A DNA stretch of 40,526 nucleotides, taken from Chryseobacterium gleum (GTDB lineage: Bacteria; Bacteroidota; Bacteroidia; NS11-12g; UBA955). The notes under the pieces were generated by a model. It was not told the origin of the DNA, ran no database searches, and was given only the letters and a program-made list of their open reading frames with translations. Numbering within the stretch: the first letter of the stretch is position 1; each line of letters starts with the position of its first letter. This document shows, piece after piece, positions 1-11,263 of this stretch. The stretch lies in NCBI GenBank assembly GCA_945870885.1, contig CAMBTR010000003.1, positions 1 through 40,526 of the forward strand, written 5' to 3'. The translations under genes were made by a program, and so were the position numbers.

Positions 1-3
1 ATT

Positions 4-675
4 GTGAGTGGGATGGCCTATGGGGTTGATGCAATCGCCCACAGAACGGCATTGGAAACGGGACAAAAAACATGGGCTGTGCTTGCACACGGCCTTGAAA
101 AAATATACCCCGCGGCCCACCAGACATTTGCGCAGCAAATGCTGGCCGGCGGCGGGGGCCTAATATCCGAATTCCCCGTCGGCACAAAAATGCACCCCGA
201 CTATTTCCCCAAAAGAAATCGAATTGTTGCCGGCCTATGCGACGCAATCCTTGTCACCGAAAGCGGCATCAAAGGTGGATCCATGATTACAGCACGCATC
301 GCACATGGATATAATCGCGACGTATTTGCCGTCCCAGGAAGACCATCAGACCTTGCCTCCATCGGATGCAATTTTCTCATCCAAAAAAACATGGCCCAAA
401 TCACCACAAACGCCACTGATATTGGAGAAGCTATGAATTGGGAAAACAAAAACCCCAGCTCAAACGGAAATAATAATCATCAATTAAACCTCTTCCAACA
501 GTTAAACCCCATAGAAAAACAAGTCATGGAATGGCTGATGGAAGGAATTAACCACCCAAACAAAATGCTCGAAAAACAACAATGGGCAGCGGGCAAAATC
601 TCAATGGCACTGCTCGATTTAGAACTAAAGGGTCTGATTTGCGCTACGGGGGGCAATAACTACCGTCCGAATTAG
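4..675 (+). CDS. dprA: DNA-processing protein DprA, C-terminal part (5' end outside window)
   Basis: Rossmann-like DprA core: SGMAYGVDAIAHRTAL, LAHGLEKIYP, ISEFPVGTKMHPDYFPKRNRIVAGL, VTESGIKGGSMITARIA, VFAVPGRPSD; C-terminal winged-helix-like tail. Confidence 0.93.
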   Translation: MSGMAYGVDAIAHRTALETGQKTWAVLAHGLEKIYPAAHQTFAQQMLAGGGGLISEFPVGTKMHPDYFPKRNRIVAGLCDAILVTESGIKGGSMITARIAHGYNRDVFAVPGRPSDLASIGCNFLIQKNMAQITTNATDIGEAMNWENKNPSSNGNNNHQLNLFQQLNPIEKQVMEWLMEGINHPNKMLEKQQWAAGKISMALLDLELKGLICATGGNNYRPN

Positions 676-723
676 AAAGGAAATTATTTCCTCACAATCT
701 TGATCCCTAAGAAATTTGTCGGC

Positions 724-2568
724 TTAACGCTTTTTACCCTTTGGGGCGGAATTGGCGCGCTGCTGACTCGCCTTCATCGCATCTTCCATACGTTGCTGGA
801 ACTTGGATTTGGTAGCGGGTTTCTTGCGATTCTCCGCAATTTGCGCATGCAATTTGGTGTCGTCAACCGTTCTGCGAATCACCCATTGCTGACCAAACGT
901 GATCATGTTACTCACAAAATAATACCATGTTAATCCCGCTGCATAATCGTTCAAAACACCCAAGAAAATCACGGGCATGAAATATCCGATATACTTCATC
1001 TGACCTGTTACACCCGACAACTGATTGTTAAAGTGGGTATAAATCAAGGTAGAAACGGTCATCAAAATAGTAAAGAAACTCACGTGATCACCATAGAAAG
1101 GAATGGTGAATCCCAAATGCGGACCATCGTACTGACTCAAATCTGTAGCCCACATAAATGCTTTCTGTCTAAGCTCAAACGCATTTGGAAAGAACTGAAA
1201 CATCGCGAATAATATTGGCATCTGCAATAAAACAGGAACGCAACCACTCATCGGACTAACGCCCGCCTTGCGATACAACGCCATATTTTCCTGCTGCATT
1301 TTCTGCATATCGCTACCGTGCTTTTCCTTAATGACATCAATTTCTGGCTTGAGGATACGCATTTTGGCTGTACTGATATACGACTTGTAAACCAATGGCA
1401 ACAAGGCTGTTTTGATGATCACCGTAAGGAGCAAAATGATAATACCCATACTGCCTATCACACCATCCAAAGCATGAAAAACAGGAATCACCGCATAACG
1501 ATTCACCCAACCAAAGATCCCCCATCCCAAAGGAATGATGCTCTCTAGACCCGCATTTGGCATACCCAATTGCGCATCCTTCATCGTATAAAACTGGTTT
1601 GGGCCAAAATAGTAGCTAAATCCGTATGATTTCAGGGGCTGACGTTCGAAATCGACGTATACTTCAGCGTTTAAATCTTTGATCCGGTTCGCATCTTTCG
1701 TTTCTTTCCAAGCAATTTTCGCATCGCTCGAGAATCCGGAATCGGCAACCATCATCACAGAAAAATATTGCTGTTTAAAGCCAAACCAATCCAAATTATT
1801 CTTCAGTTCCTCACTCGCTGGGCTTGCCAAATCCAACTTATCCGCATCCTCACCATGCAATCGGTAAACAACAGTGGTATTCTGCGTTTCCCACTTCATG
1901 TCCTTCTCTTGCTTTTGCAATTGTGCCCTCCAAGTAATTTTGATACCCGAATTGCGCGATTTCACGATTTCATCGATGCCCTTGAGCTTCAATTCATGCT
2001 TTACAGTAAAACCATCCGCCGCCAAAGAATAAATCTGGTCGATGTATCTAGCCGAATCCCCCAAACGCAATGTCACTTGGTTCTCAGTTTGAGAAACAAC
2101 GTTCCAATAAAAATCGGCGCTATTCAAAGGGCCGTTGGCCGTGTAAAGTTCAAATGCCCATTGGTTGTCGTTCACTTGATTTGACAACAATTCCAACACG
2201 CTAGAATCGGAACGACGGTGATTGTTAAGGACAACGCGACCAATATTTCCACCTTTGGTGCGAATATCGATGCTCAATTCCTTGCTTTTTAGCTGAACTA
2301 AGCCTGGTTTGCCTTGCAATTGCGATGCAAATCCTCCGATTGTGCTCAACAAGGCGGAATCTTTTACGGGCGATGCCGTTTCAGAAATTGCTGCGCTACC
2401 TAATTTAGAAGGCGTTGGAGAAGTCACTTTCGCGGCCTCAACCCTTGCTACGCTATCGCGCTGACGTTGAAAAATTGCTTGTTCCTCCGCGGTGGGAGCC
2501 GTGTACCAATAGTATCCTATTAAGATTAGGAAAATGAGCGAAAAACCGGTAATTGTATTGCGATCCAT
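724..2568 (-). CDS. yidC: Membrane protein insertase YidC
   Basis: N-terminal TM MDRNTITGFSLIFLILIGYYWY, periplasmic domain, C-terminal insertase core (GIIILLLTVIIKTALLPLVYKSYISTAKM; YRKAGVSPMSGCVPVLLQMPILFAMFQFFP). Confidence 0.97.
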   Translation of the reverse strand: MDRNTITGFSLIFLILIGYYWYTAPTAEEQAIFQRQRDSVARVEAAKVTSPTPSKLGSAAISETASPVKDSALLSTIGGFASQLQGKPGLVQLKSKELSIDIRTKGGNIGRVVLNNHRRSDSSVLELLSNQVNDNQWAFELYTANGPLNSADFYWNVVSQTENQVTLRLGDSARYIDQIYSLAADGFTVKHELKLKGIDEIVKSRNSGIKITWRAQLQKQEKDMKWETQNTTVVYRLHGEDADKLDLASPASEELKNNLDWFGFKQQYFSVMMVADSGFSSDAKIAWKETKDANRIKDLNAEVYVDFERQPLKSYGFSYYFGPNQFYTMKDAQLGMPNAGLESIIPLGWGIFGWVNRYAVIPVFHALDGVIGSMGIIILLLTVIIKTALLPLVYKSYISTAKMRILKPEIDVIKEKHGSDMQKMQQENMALYRKAGVSPMSGCVPVLLQMPILFAMFQFFPNAFELRQKAFMWATDLSQYDGPHLGFTIPFYGDHVSFFTILMTVSTLIYTHFNNQLSGVTGQMKYIGYFMPVIFLGVLNDYAAGLTWYYFVSNMITFGQQWVIRRTVDDTKLHAQIAENRKKPATKSKFQQRMEDAMKASQQRANSAPKGKKR

Positions 2569-2652
2569 GAATAAAGTGTGCGAAGTTACAAAAAAAGTAG
2601 ACGGGCATTCTATGAAAAAATTGAAGTTCTAATAAATAATGATGGAAACCCC

Positions 2653-4209
<1,557 letters not shown>

Positions 4210-4217
4210 TTAAAGAT

Positions 4218-4448
4218 ATGTTTGTAGAAGTATTAACTCCAGATAAAACCTTATTCAGCGGAGACGCCGAAGTGATTACATTGCCTGGTGTAAACGGAAG
4301 CTTTCAGATCCTCGACAACCACGCACCTATGATTGCAAACTTGAAATCGGGGAACGTGGAAATCAAAAGCAGTACTCAAACCGAAACCTACGAAGTCAAA
4401 AGTGGATTGGTTGAAGTGCTGAAGAACAAAGTCGTTGTATTGGTTTAA
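4218..4448 (+). CDS. atpC: F0F1 ATP synthase subunit epsilon, short form
   Basis: MFVEVLTPDKTLFSGDAEVITLPGVNGSFQILDNHAPMIANLKSGNVEI; 8 nt downstream of atpD; only the beta-sandwich domain is present. Confidence 0.95.
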   Translation: MFVEVLTPDKTLFSGDAEVITLPGVNGSFQILDNHAPMIANLKSGNVEIKSSTQTETYEVKSGLVEVLKNKVVVLV

Positions 4449-4499
4449 TCGCCTTTGATATCCCACTCACAATTCGAGTCGGTTTAGATTAACAACATA

Positions 4500-4554
4500 T
4501 TTTCACAAAAAGCGAGAGGGCTCCCAGTGGGAGCCCTCTCGCTTTTTGTGAAAA
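4500..4554 (+). terminator. Rho-independent terminator after atpDC, 27-bp perfect arms
   Basis: TTTTCACAAAAAGCGAGAGGGCTCCCA-G-TGGGAGCCCTCTCGCTTTTTGTGAAAA; the right arm contains a T5 run. Confidence 0.88.
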
Positions 4555-4811
4555 ACCAATACCATCCTCACAATTATAAAATTTCATCGACTGGCAGAAG
4601 GTACAAGAAAAAGCAATCAAACGAAAATGAACATAACTAAAAATCACAAAACCCCACAGAATACCAATTGTTCAACTTATCCACAAAATACATCAACAAT
4701 CCAAGTCAAAATACCGTGCAAATAATTGATAATCAATAAGTTAAATAAATACACCCGGCAACAATTCGTTATTTTGTTTAACTTTATAACGACATTTCTT
4801 GTACAAGAAAA

Positions 4812-4843
4812 TTTGATTAAACTTAAACAAAATACCATCTTTG
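4812..4843 (+). promoter_or_regulatory. Possible promoter of the ECF sigma gene (TTTG-N20-CATCTTTG)
   Basis: TTTG at 4812-4815, 20-nt spacer, CATCTTTG at 4836-4843 (one mismatch to TAnnTTTG); ORF starts at 4858. Confidence 0.4.
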
Positions 4844-4857
4844 TATAAGATATCCGT

Positions 4858-5391
4858 ATGAGAATTATACAAAATGATTTCGACAAGAAAATAGCAGGGG
4901 AATTGCTTCCGCTAAGAAATTATGCATTGTCGCTCACCCACGACATGGACGACACCAAAGATTTAGTGCAAGACACAATCCTTAAAGCTTACAGATATCA
5001 GAGTAAATTCCAAGAAGGCACAAACCTTCGCGGTTGGCTTTATACCATTCTCAAAAATAGTTTCATCAACAACTACCGTCGTGACATGAAGCGTAATACA
5101 TTCTTGGACAGTACAGACAATTCATATTTTATTGATTTGCCGTCTCACAAAATCGACAACGATGCAGAGACTAAATTTATCCGCCAAGATCTGGAAGCTG
5201 CAATTGATGAACTATCCTTCGATTTAAGAGTGACGTTTAAACTAAATACCGAAGGTTACAAATACCACGAAATTGCCGAAGAAATGCAAATCCCAATTGG
5301 CACCGTAAAAACCCGCATATTTGTCGCCCGCCGTATTCTTCGCGAACGTCTTAAAGAATATGCTGTAGTTTACGGTTTACAAATGGCGTAA
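4858..5391 (+). CDS. ECF-type RNA polymerase sigma factor
   Basis: Region 2 DDTKDLVQDTILKAYRYQSKFQEGTNLRGWLYTILKNSFINNYRR; region 4 LRVTFKLNTEGYKYHEIAEEMQIPIGTVKTRIFVARRILRERL. Confidence 0.93.
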   Translation: MRIIQNDFDKKIAGELLPLRNYALSLTHDMDDTKDLVQDTILKAYRYQSKFQEGTNLRGWLYTILKNSFINNYRRDMKRNTFLDSTDNSYFIDLPSHKIDNDAETKFIRQDLEAAIDELSFDLRVTFKLNTEGYKYHEIAEEMQIPIGTVKTRIFVARRILRERLKEYAVVYGLQMA

Positions 5392-5407
5392 ATTTGAGGT
5401 ATTCTTT

Positions 5408-6109
5408 ATGATACCCGATCACTTAACATACTTATTCTTGAATCTCGTCACGATTGCTGGCCCTTTAGCGCTATCATTCGACAAAAAAGTGGCATTCTAC
5501 AAGAACTGGAAACCGTTTACGCTATCTATGCTTGCAACGAGCACTATATACGTTGTATGGGATATCTGGTTCACCAAATCAAACGTATGGTTATTCAATC
5601 CGCAATTCGTATGCGGAAAATGGCTTGCTAGTCTCCCATTAGAAGAATACGTCTTCTTTATTATCATCCCATATGCCTGCCTTTTCATATATTCCTGCCT
5701 CAAGGCCTATCTACCTAACTTCTCGTTAAACAAAGCGCTCAAACCCATAGTGATTTCTCTAATGGCTATAAGCCTCATCGCAATAGCAATTAACCCGAGT
5801 CATTTATATACGACAATAACGTTTGGATTTTTATTCATCACACTGTTGGTGTTACTTCTCACCCGCTACACAGTGCATTTATCACACATCATTCTCGCTT
5901 GGATCATCGCTTTGCTCCCAATGGCATATGTCAATGGCATACTAACCAGCAAACCCGTATTGATTTACAACAACGCTCAAAACCTGGGAATTCGCATTGG
6001 CACGATACCTGTAGAAGATTTTTTCTATAACATGGTTTACATGCTATGGATGATTACGGTTTATGAAATCCTAAGAAGGAAAAATACAACTACTCCAAGC
6101 GAATCCTAG
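5408..6109 (+). CDS. Carotenoid lycopene cyclase, fused two-domain membrane type (CrtYc/Yd-like)
   Basis: Two lycopene-cyclase-like repeats, with PLEEYVFFIIIPY in the first and PVEDFFYNMVYM in the second; about 6-7 predicted TM segments. Confidence 0.85.
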   Translation: MIPDHLTYLFLNLVTIAGPLALSFDKKVAFYKNWKPFTLSMLATSTIYVVWDIWFTKSNVWLFNPQFVCGKWLASLPLEEYVFFIIIPYACLFIYSCLKAYLPNFSLNKALKPIVISLMAISLIAIAINPSHLYTTITFGFLFITLLVLLLTRYTVHLSHIILAWIIALLPMAYVNGILTSKPVLIYNNAQNLGIRIGTIPVEDFFYNMVYMLWMITVYEILRRKNTTTPSES

Positions 6110-7080
6110 TGCCAAATCGCAGTATCAGCCAAACTCTTTTTCTTGGCCTTTTTGCGTTGACTTTTTGTTCCGGGTACAGGAATATACTTTTCAGGGTATT
6201 TCTTCAAATCCAGCATAATACTCTGCAATTGCGCATTGCTATTTCTAATATCAGCATATAGGGCTTCATCCTTAAGCAACTTACCCATACTACCCTTCCC
6301 CTGATTCAAATCATCCAATAAAAGAGCCAATTTTTCACTACTGGTAGATAAATTGTTTAACAACGACGCGATACGAACAGAATCCATCTGACGTCCAGCT
6401 TTATTGAAATGCTCCAATCCTTCACGTAACTGCCGATCATATTCCGGCAAATTACTCGAGAACGAACTCAAACTCCCTGATGTCTGTTTCAAAGCCGGTT
6501 CCAATGCAGCAATAGTTTTTCGAATTTCAACAATCGTAGCCGTTAGCTCATGCAATACTACAGGCACACTATTCACAGCTTCATTCAACTCTTGTTTATG
6601 TAGGAAAGCATTCAAAGTACCAAAAAGAGAATCCGCACTATTTGTAACATTCACGACTTTAGTGTTGATCATTCCAAATACGTCCTTAGAATAGTCAGGC
6701 TGTAAAACATCGCCATCTTCTGCTAAATCTTTAGAATTCCCCTTCAATAATTTCAAAGTTACCCCCCCAAGCAATTGTGCCTCAATTTTAATTTTAGAAT
6801 CCTCCGGAATATTCATATCCGAACTCACTTCAACAATTGCCACAATTTTCTGATTTTCATCCATCTTAAGACTCCGAACCATACCAATCTTAAAACCATT
6901 GTACATGAGTTTTGTACCAACCGACAACCCTTGGGTATTATCGTAATACACTTTAAAACTCCTACCACGATCAAACAGATTATCTCTGCCCATCATGAAA
7001 TTGTAGCCTAACAAGAGAATGCAGATCGACACAATGGCGAGCACCCCAACTTTGAATTCGTTTGATAGTCCTTTAAACAC
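6106..7080 (-). CDS. MCE family (MlaD-like) substrate-binding protein; GTG start at 7080 preferred over the ORF-track start at 7161
   Basis: (V/M)FKGLSNEFKVGVLAIVSICILLLGYNFMMG TM anchor followed by MCE domain (FKVYYDNTQGLSVGTKLMYNGFKIGMV). The longer ORF start lies inside a terminator hairpin. Confidence 0.88.
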   Translation of the reverse strand: MFKGLSNEFKVGVLAIVSICILLLGYNFMMGRDNLFDRGRSFKVYYDNTQGLSVGTKLMYNGFKIGMVRSLKMDENQKIVAIVEVSSDMNIPEDSKIKIEAQLLGGVTLKLLKGNSKDLAEDGDVLQPDYSKDVFGMINTKVVNVTNSADSLFGTLNAFLHKQELNEAVNSVPVVLHELTATIVEIRKTIAALEPALKQTSGSLSSFSSNLPEYDRQLREGLEHFNKAGRQMDSVRIASLLNNLSTSSEKLALLLDDLNQGKGSMGKLLKDEALYADIRNSNAQLQSIMLDLKKYPEKYIPVPGTKSQRKKAKKKSLADTAIWH

Positions 7081-7131
7081 AGTAAATACGTTATTCAAAA
7101 ATAAGTAAAAAATACAAAGCTTATAAAAAAA

Positions 7132-7159
7132 GAAAGGCCCCGCTTTCGCGGGGCCTTTC
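7132..7159 (-). terminator. Rho-independent terminator downstream of the large T9SS gene (GAAA tetraloop on the minus strand)
   Basis: GAAAGGCCCCGC-TTTC-GCGGGGCCTTTC; minus strand reads GAAAGGCCCCGCGAAAGCGGGGCCTTTCTTTTTTT. Confidence 0.92.
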
Positions 7160-7177
7160 ACTATGAAATCTTAATGA

Positions 7178-10100
7178 TTAGTGTTTAACTACAACACGCT
7201 TAGTAACAGTTTCACCGTTGTTGGTCAAGTTCACGAAGTAGATACCTTCGCTTACGTTGCTCAAGTCGATTTGAGTGTTACCAAATCCACCTTGCAAGTT
7301 ATCCAACTTAGATACAACTGCACCGAATGCATTCGTAACTACTACGTTCAAAGGTTGGTTGTTGGTTAAGTTATAACCTACAGTCAACAATCCAGTAGTT
7401 GGGTTAGGATGAACAGAAACTGCATCTTGCAATTTCGCGCTCTCAGTTCCCATGTAAGTATTGAAGCAATTTGGTGGGTAAGCAACATATACTGGACGAG
7501 AAACCGCAGTTGCTTCGTTTCCACTAGGATCAACCAATGAATAATTGATATAGTAAACACCAGCCTCCATTACGTTCACGTTATGTCCCAATACTTTAAC
7601 CAAAGGCATCAAATCACCAGAAGAATAGTAGTTGTCACGTACAATCAAACCAGACATTGCCCAGAAAGGAGTAGCGATACATACAGAGATTGCAGGTGCA
7701 GTGATGGTAGGAGAAATCCTATCAACAACTTTGATGAAACGCTGCTTAGTTGTAACGTTTCCGCTACCGTCAGTTGCAGTGAATGTTTCAACATAAGTAC
7801 CCAAAGTATAAGCATCTACTTTACCAATCTTAGTAACTGAAAGTTGAGACTTAGAGTAAAAATTATCCGTTACAGTTACTGAACGTGAATAGTAAGAGTT
7901 GTTTACATCATGTAAAACAGTATCACTAGTATTCAATTCAATTTCTGGAGCAATATAATCGTCAACACGGTAGTTCAATACGAAACCATATTCAGTTGCT
8001 TTGTTACCAGAAGGATCAACTGCTTTATAAGTCACAGGGTATGTCGCACGGATGTTAGTGTTAACAGGACCGTTGAAACCTGGATTCTTAGAAACAAAGA
8101 TTGAACCGTTACAAGGATCCATTGAATAAACATCATCAACGAATACACCACCAATTTGAACATTGATAATTGTACCATCTACGATTGCCTTAGATAATTT
8201 CAAGATGCTAGGAACTTTAGTGTCTTTTACAACAACTACACGCTTGATAGAGATAGCATTCTTTTGTGCATCAGATACTGAGTAAACCAAAGTATAAACA
8301 CCTACAGTTCCAGCATCAACTTTACCAGCAATTTTGATTGCAGAAGTCAAGTTACCATCGTTAGCATCAATCGCTACAGCACCTGGCTCAGTGTAGGTAT
8401 CACACTGCTCCAACACCATAGTGTCTTTGCCATTCAATGTCAACTTAGGAGCAGTTTTGTCCAAAGCAACAATTACAGTACGGAATTTAGAAACAGCATT
8501 GTTTCCAGATGCATCGCGTAAATCAAATTGGAAACTGTAAATACCAGGAGCTGAACAGTCCAAGTCAGTTTTAACAACTACAGAAGAAGTCATATCACCT
8601 TGAGTTGCATCATTTGCCTTAAAAGTAGTTCCTGCGATTTCAGCATAGCATGCAGTCTTAGTTGCGGTTTTTTCAACACGTACAGTGTCTCCACCTATCA
8701 ATGTAATAACTGGAGCCTGACCATCGTTAGCCAATGTCAACACATAGTCCTCAAATTCACCTACAGTGTTAATTCCACAGTATGTATTTGAGAATCCACT
8801 GTAAGAAACACCAACACGCATACGGGTGTTACCTTCAAATGAATTAGAGATATCAGGTACAGTAAACTTACCACTCGCAGATGCGCCAGCAATTGTTCCG
8901 CTGCTATAAACTTCTTCACCAGCATCAGCAAAGTCACCATCGATATTCCAATCGACCCAAGCTTTGTAATTTACAGAGTTAGAAATTGTGTTACGTCCAA
9001 CAGTCAAGTCGTAAGTACCACCATAAGTCAATTTAGCCGGAGCCACTTTATCAGCGAAATTGGTGTAGTAATCAATACCTGAATTCGAAGTGTTATTAAT
9101 CAACTCAGTGCTACCAGACTTAACTGTTACATTATTGATTCCAACGTCAGCAGACATCAAATCAACCAAAGGAATACAATAGTCCAAACAAACAACATAT
9201 TTGTTTTTGATCAATTTTTTCTCTGTTGCAGTTTTTCCAGCTACAGAATTGTAAGCACTCAAAGTGAAAGTGTAAGCACCACCCTTTTGGAATTTCAACT
9301 GTGGGTTTTGGCTATTCTTATCTGTACCATTTTCATAAGTGAAAGAAGTAGGGAAAATGCTCCACTCGAAAGTGTTTGCATAGTCAGTCTTTGTAGTGAT
9401 TGTAATTACATCACCAATGTTAGGACGTACGTTGCTCGCAGTGTAATCCAAATAACCAGGAGCAGTTGGAGTGTTGATTGTGATTGATTTGCAGAATGTA
9501 TCAACACCTGTACAAGTCAAAGCAATCAAACATACCTGATAGCTACCATCTGTGTAGAAGGCACGGGTAAAGTCCGTAGTACTAGCCTCAGGGTTGCCAT
9601 CGACCTGCCACTCAAAAGAAGGAAGACCTTTTGCATTGCCTGTAGCATTTACAAAATTTACATTCAAACCATTTGCAGCTGGGTTGTAATCAGTTGTCCA
9701 TTTGGCTGAAGGCTTAACCGCTGGAGCCAATACAGACACCCAGTTGATGATGAAACCATTATCTGTTCCAGAACCGTTAGATTCAAACGTGATATACACA
9801 GCACCGCTTGTAGTTACGATTTTAGAAGTGTCATAAGCTGTAAAGTTATTCCCGTCAATTGTAGCAATCAACTTACTTGGAGTTGCCTCTTTCGCATCAT
9901 AAATACGCAAGATGTCACCATTATCTTTCAATTTCAATTCGCCAAAAGACAAAGTGATTTTGGTTGCTCCACAAGGAATGATTTTAAAATAGTCAATTGA
10001 AGTCTTACGACCGTTTCCATAAGGCGCCGTTGGACCACCGTTGTCATACAAACGACCTGCCTTAGATTGAGCCTCTTTAGAAGGTCCCATGTAATACTCA

Positions 10101-11263
10101 GTTGGAGCAATACACTCTACGTAGCGATCTTTACATAATTTACTTGACGGACCGATATCATTTGACGATGTCAAACAAACTTTATACCATCCTAATTCAC
10201 TTAAAGTAAATTTAGGATTTTGAGCAGTAGAAGTCTGATCATCAACACCGGTAGGTGATGTCAATTCCCAACTGTAACTATAAGCTCCGTTGTTACTCAA
10301 ATCATACATGGTAACATCATAATAAATTTCAGATTCGTTTGTAGAAGCTACGAAATCTGCCTTAGGAACAGCAGTAGGCGCTACAATCTTAACCGTCTTG
10401 GAGGCAGAATCTGCCAATCCACAATAGTTAACAAGCATTTTAACATCATACGTACCGTCAGATGCCCATTTGGCCGCTCCTTTATCTGTTTTATCACTGT
10501 AACCAACGTATGGAGGCGCAACTGCTTGGTCAAATGTCCACTTGTAAGAATAACCATTACTTGGATTAACTGCACTAAATTTCACATTCGTCTTTACATA
10601 GTTTGTACCTGTAGGAACGATAAAGTTTGCAGTAGGAGTTGCTCCCAATTTTAAATTCAATTCCAAATCAAATACGTTACCGTAAGTCTGTGCCTGTCCG
10701 CAACCATTCGATGCAGACATAGTGTAAACCTGAGCACCGCCACGAATACGCATATAACTTAACCCCGTAGAGGTCCAGCAAGGCATTTTGAGCGTGTAGG
10801 TTACCTTACCAGATGCGGTGTTTGAGCTAGGATCTACCACGCACTCAGATGATGAAAAACTACCATCGCGGTTTGCATCAATCCAAATACCGCAACGAGA
10901 TCCCCATGACTGAGTGGCCCATGTTCCACCGGTTACAGTAACGGTGATTGTCTCACTGGCAGTAACGTCAAATCCTTTGCCAGAGTTCAAGATACCCCTG
11001 TAAGCATTTGCACCCGATGAAGAAGTACATCCAAGACCAGTATAAGAAGCCAAAGTTGTTCCTTTTGCGTTCTTAACCTCTACGTCTAGGATGTCACCAG
11101 GTGATTCGGTAGGGTTACCGGTACCAAGAATGGACCCACCACATCCCCAGGAAGTAGTTCCCGAACATGGCGTTTGCGCTTTCAAAGTACTCGAAGTGAA
11201 TAATCCACCCACGAGAACCCCTAAAAATGCAAGCTTTTTGAGTTGTGTAATTGTTGATTTCAT
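7178..11263 (-). CDS. Large secreted multidomain T9SS type A sorting-domain protein (two GEVED-like, PKD, CUB-like and DUF5011/HYR-like repeats)
   Basis: Signal peptide; GEVED-like domains near N-terminus and mid-protein (WIDANRDGSF...; WVDWNIDGDFADAGEEV...VGEFEDYVLTL); repeated DxTAPxxTLNGxDTxxxE...DxxGN modules; C-term VHPNPTTGLLTVGYNL...GIYFVNLTNNGETVTKRVVVKH. Confidence 0.92.
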   Translation of the reverse strand: MKSTITQLKKLAFLGVLVGGLFTSSTLKAQTPCSGTTSWGCGGSILGTGNPTESPGDILDVEVKNAKGTTLASYTGLGCTSSSGANAYRGILNSGKGFDVTASETITVTVTGGTWATQSWGSRCGIWIDANRDGSFSSSECVVDPSSNTASGKVTYTLKMPCWTSTGLSYMRIRGGAQVYTMSASNGCGQAQTYGNVFDLELNLKLGATPTANFIVPTGTNYVKTNVKFSAVNPSNGYSYKWTFDQAVAPPYVGYSDKTDKGAAKWASDGTYDVKMLVNYCGLADSASKTVKIVAPTAVPKADFVASTNESEIYYDVTMYDLSNNGAYSYSWELTSPTGVDDQTSTAQNPKFTLSELGWYKVCLTSSNDIGPSSKLCKDRYVECIAPTEYYMGPSKEAQSKAGRLYDNGGPTAPYGNGRKTSIDYFKIIPCGATKITLSFGELKLKDNGDILRIYDAKEATPSKLIATIDGNNFTAYDTSKIVTTSGAVYITFESNGSGTDNGFIINWVSVLAPAVKPSAKWTTDYNPAANGLNVNFVNATGNAKGLPSFEWQVDGNPEASTTDFTRAFYTDGSYQVCLIALTCTGVDTFCKSITINTPTAPGYLDYTASNVRPNIGDVITITTKTDYANTFEWSIFPTSFTYENGTDKNSQNPQLKFQKGGAYTFTLSAYNSVAGKTATEKKLIKNKYVVCLDYCIPLVDLMSADVGINNVTVKSGSTELINNTSNSGIDYYTNFADKVAPAKLTYGGTYDLTVGRNTISNSVNYKAWVDWNIDGDFADAGEEVYSSGTIAGASASGKFTVPDISNSFEGNTRMRVGVSYSGFSNTYCGINTVGEFEDYVLTLANDGQAPVITLIGGDTVRVEKTATKTACYAEIAGTTFKANDATQGDMTSSVVVKTDLDCSAPGIYSFQFDLRDASGNNAVSKFRTVIVALDKTAPKLTLNGKDTMVLEQCDTYTEPGAVAIDANDGNLTSAIKIAGKVDAGTVGVYTLVYSVSDAQKNAISIKRVVVVKDTKVPSILKLSKAIVDGTIINVQIGGVFVDDVYSMDPCNGSIFVSKNPGFNGPVNTNIRATYPVTYKAVDPSGNKATEYGFVLNYRVDDYIAPEIELNTSDTVLHDVNNSYYSRSVTVTDNFYSKSQLSVTKIGKVDAYTLGTYVETFTATDGSGNVTTKQRFIKVVDRISPTITAPAISVCIATPFWAMSGLIVRDNYYSSGDLMPLVKVLGHNVNVMEAGVYYINYSLVDPSGNEATAVSRPVYVAYPPNCFNTYMGTESAKLQDAVSVHPNPTTGLLTVGYNLTNNQPLNVVVTNAFGAVVSKLDNLQGGFGNTQIDLSNVSEGIYFVNLTNNGETVTKRVVVKH

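Noticed and set aside
1768-2184. 138-aa + strand ORF
   Set aside because: Antisense to the well-supported yidC gene; no recognisable domain.
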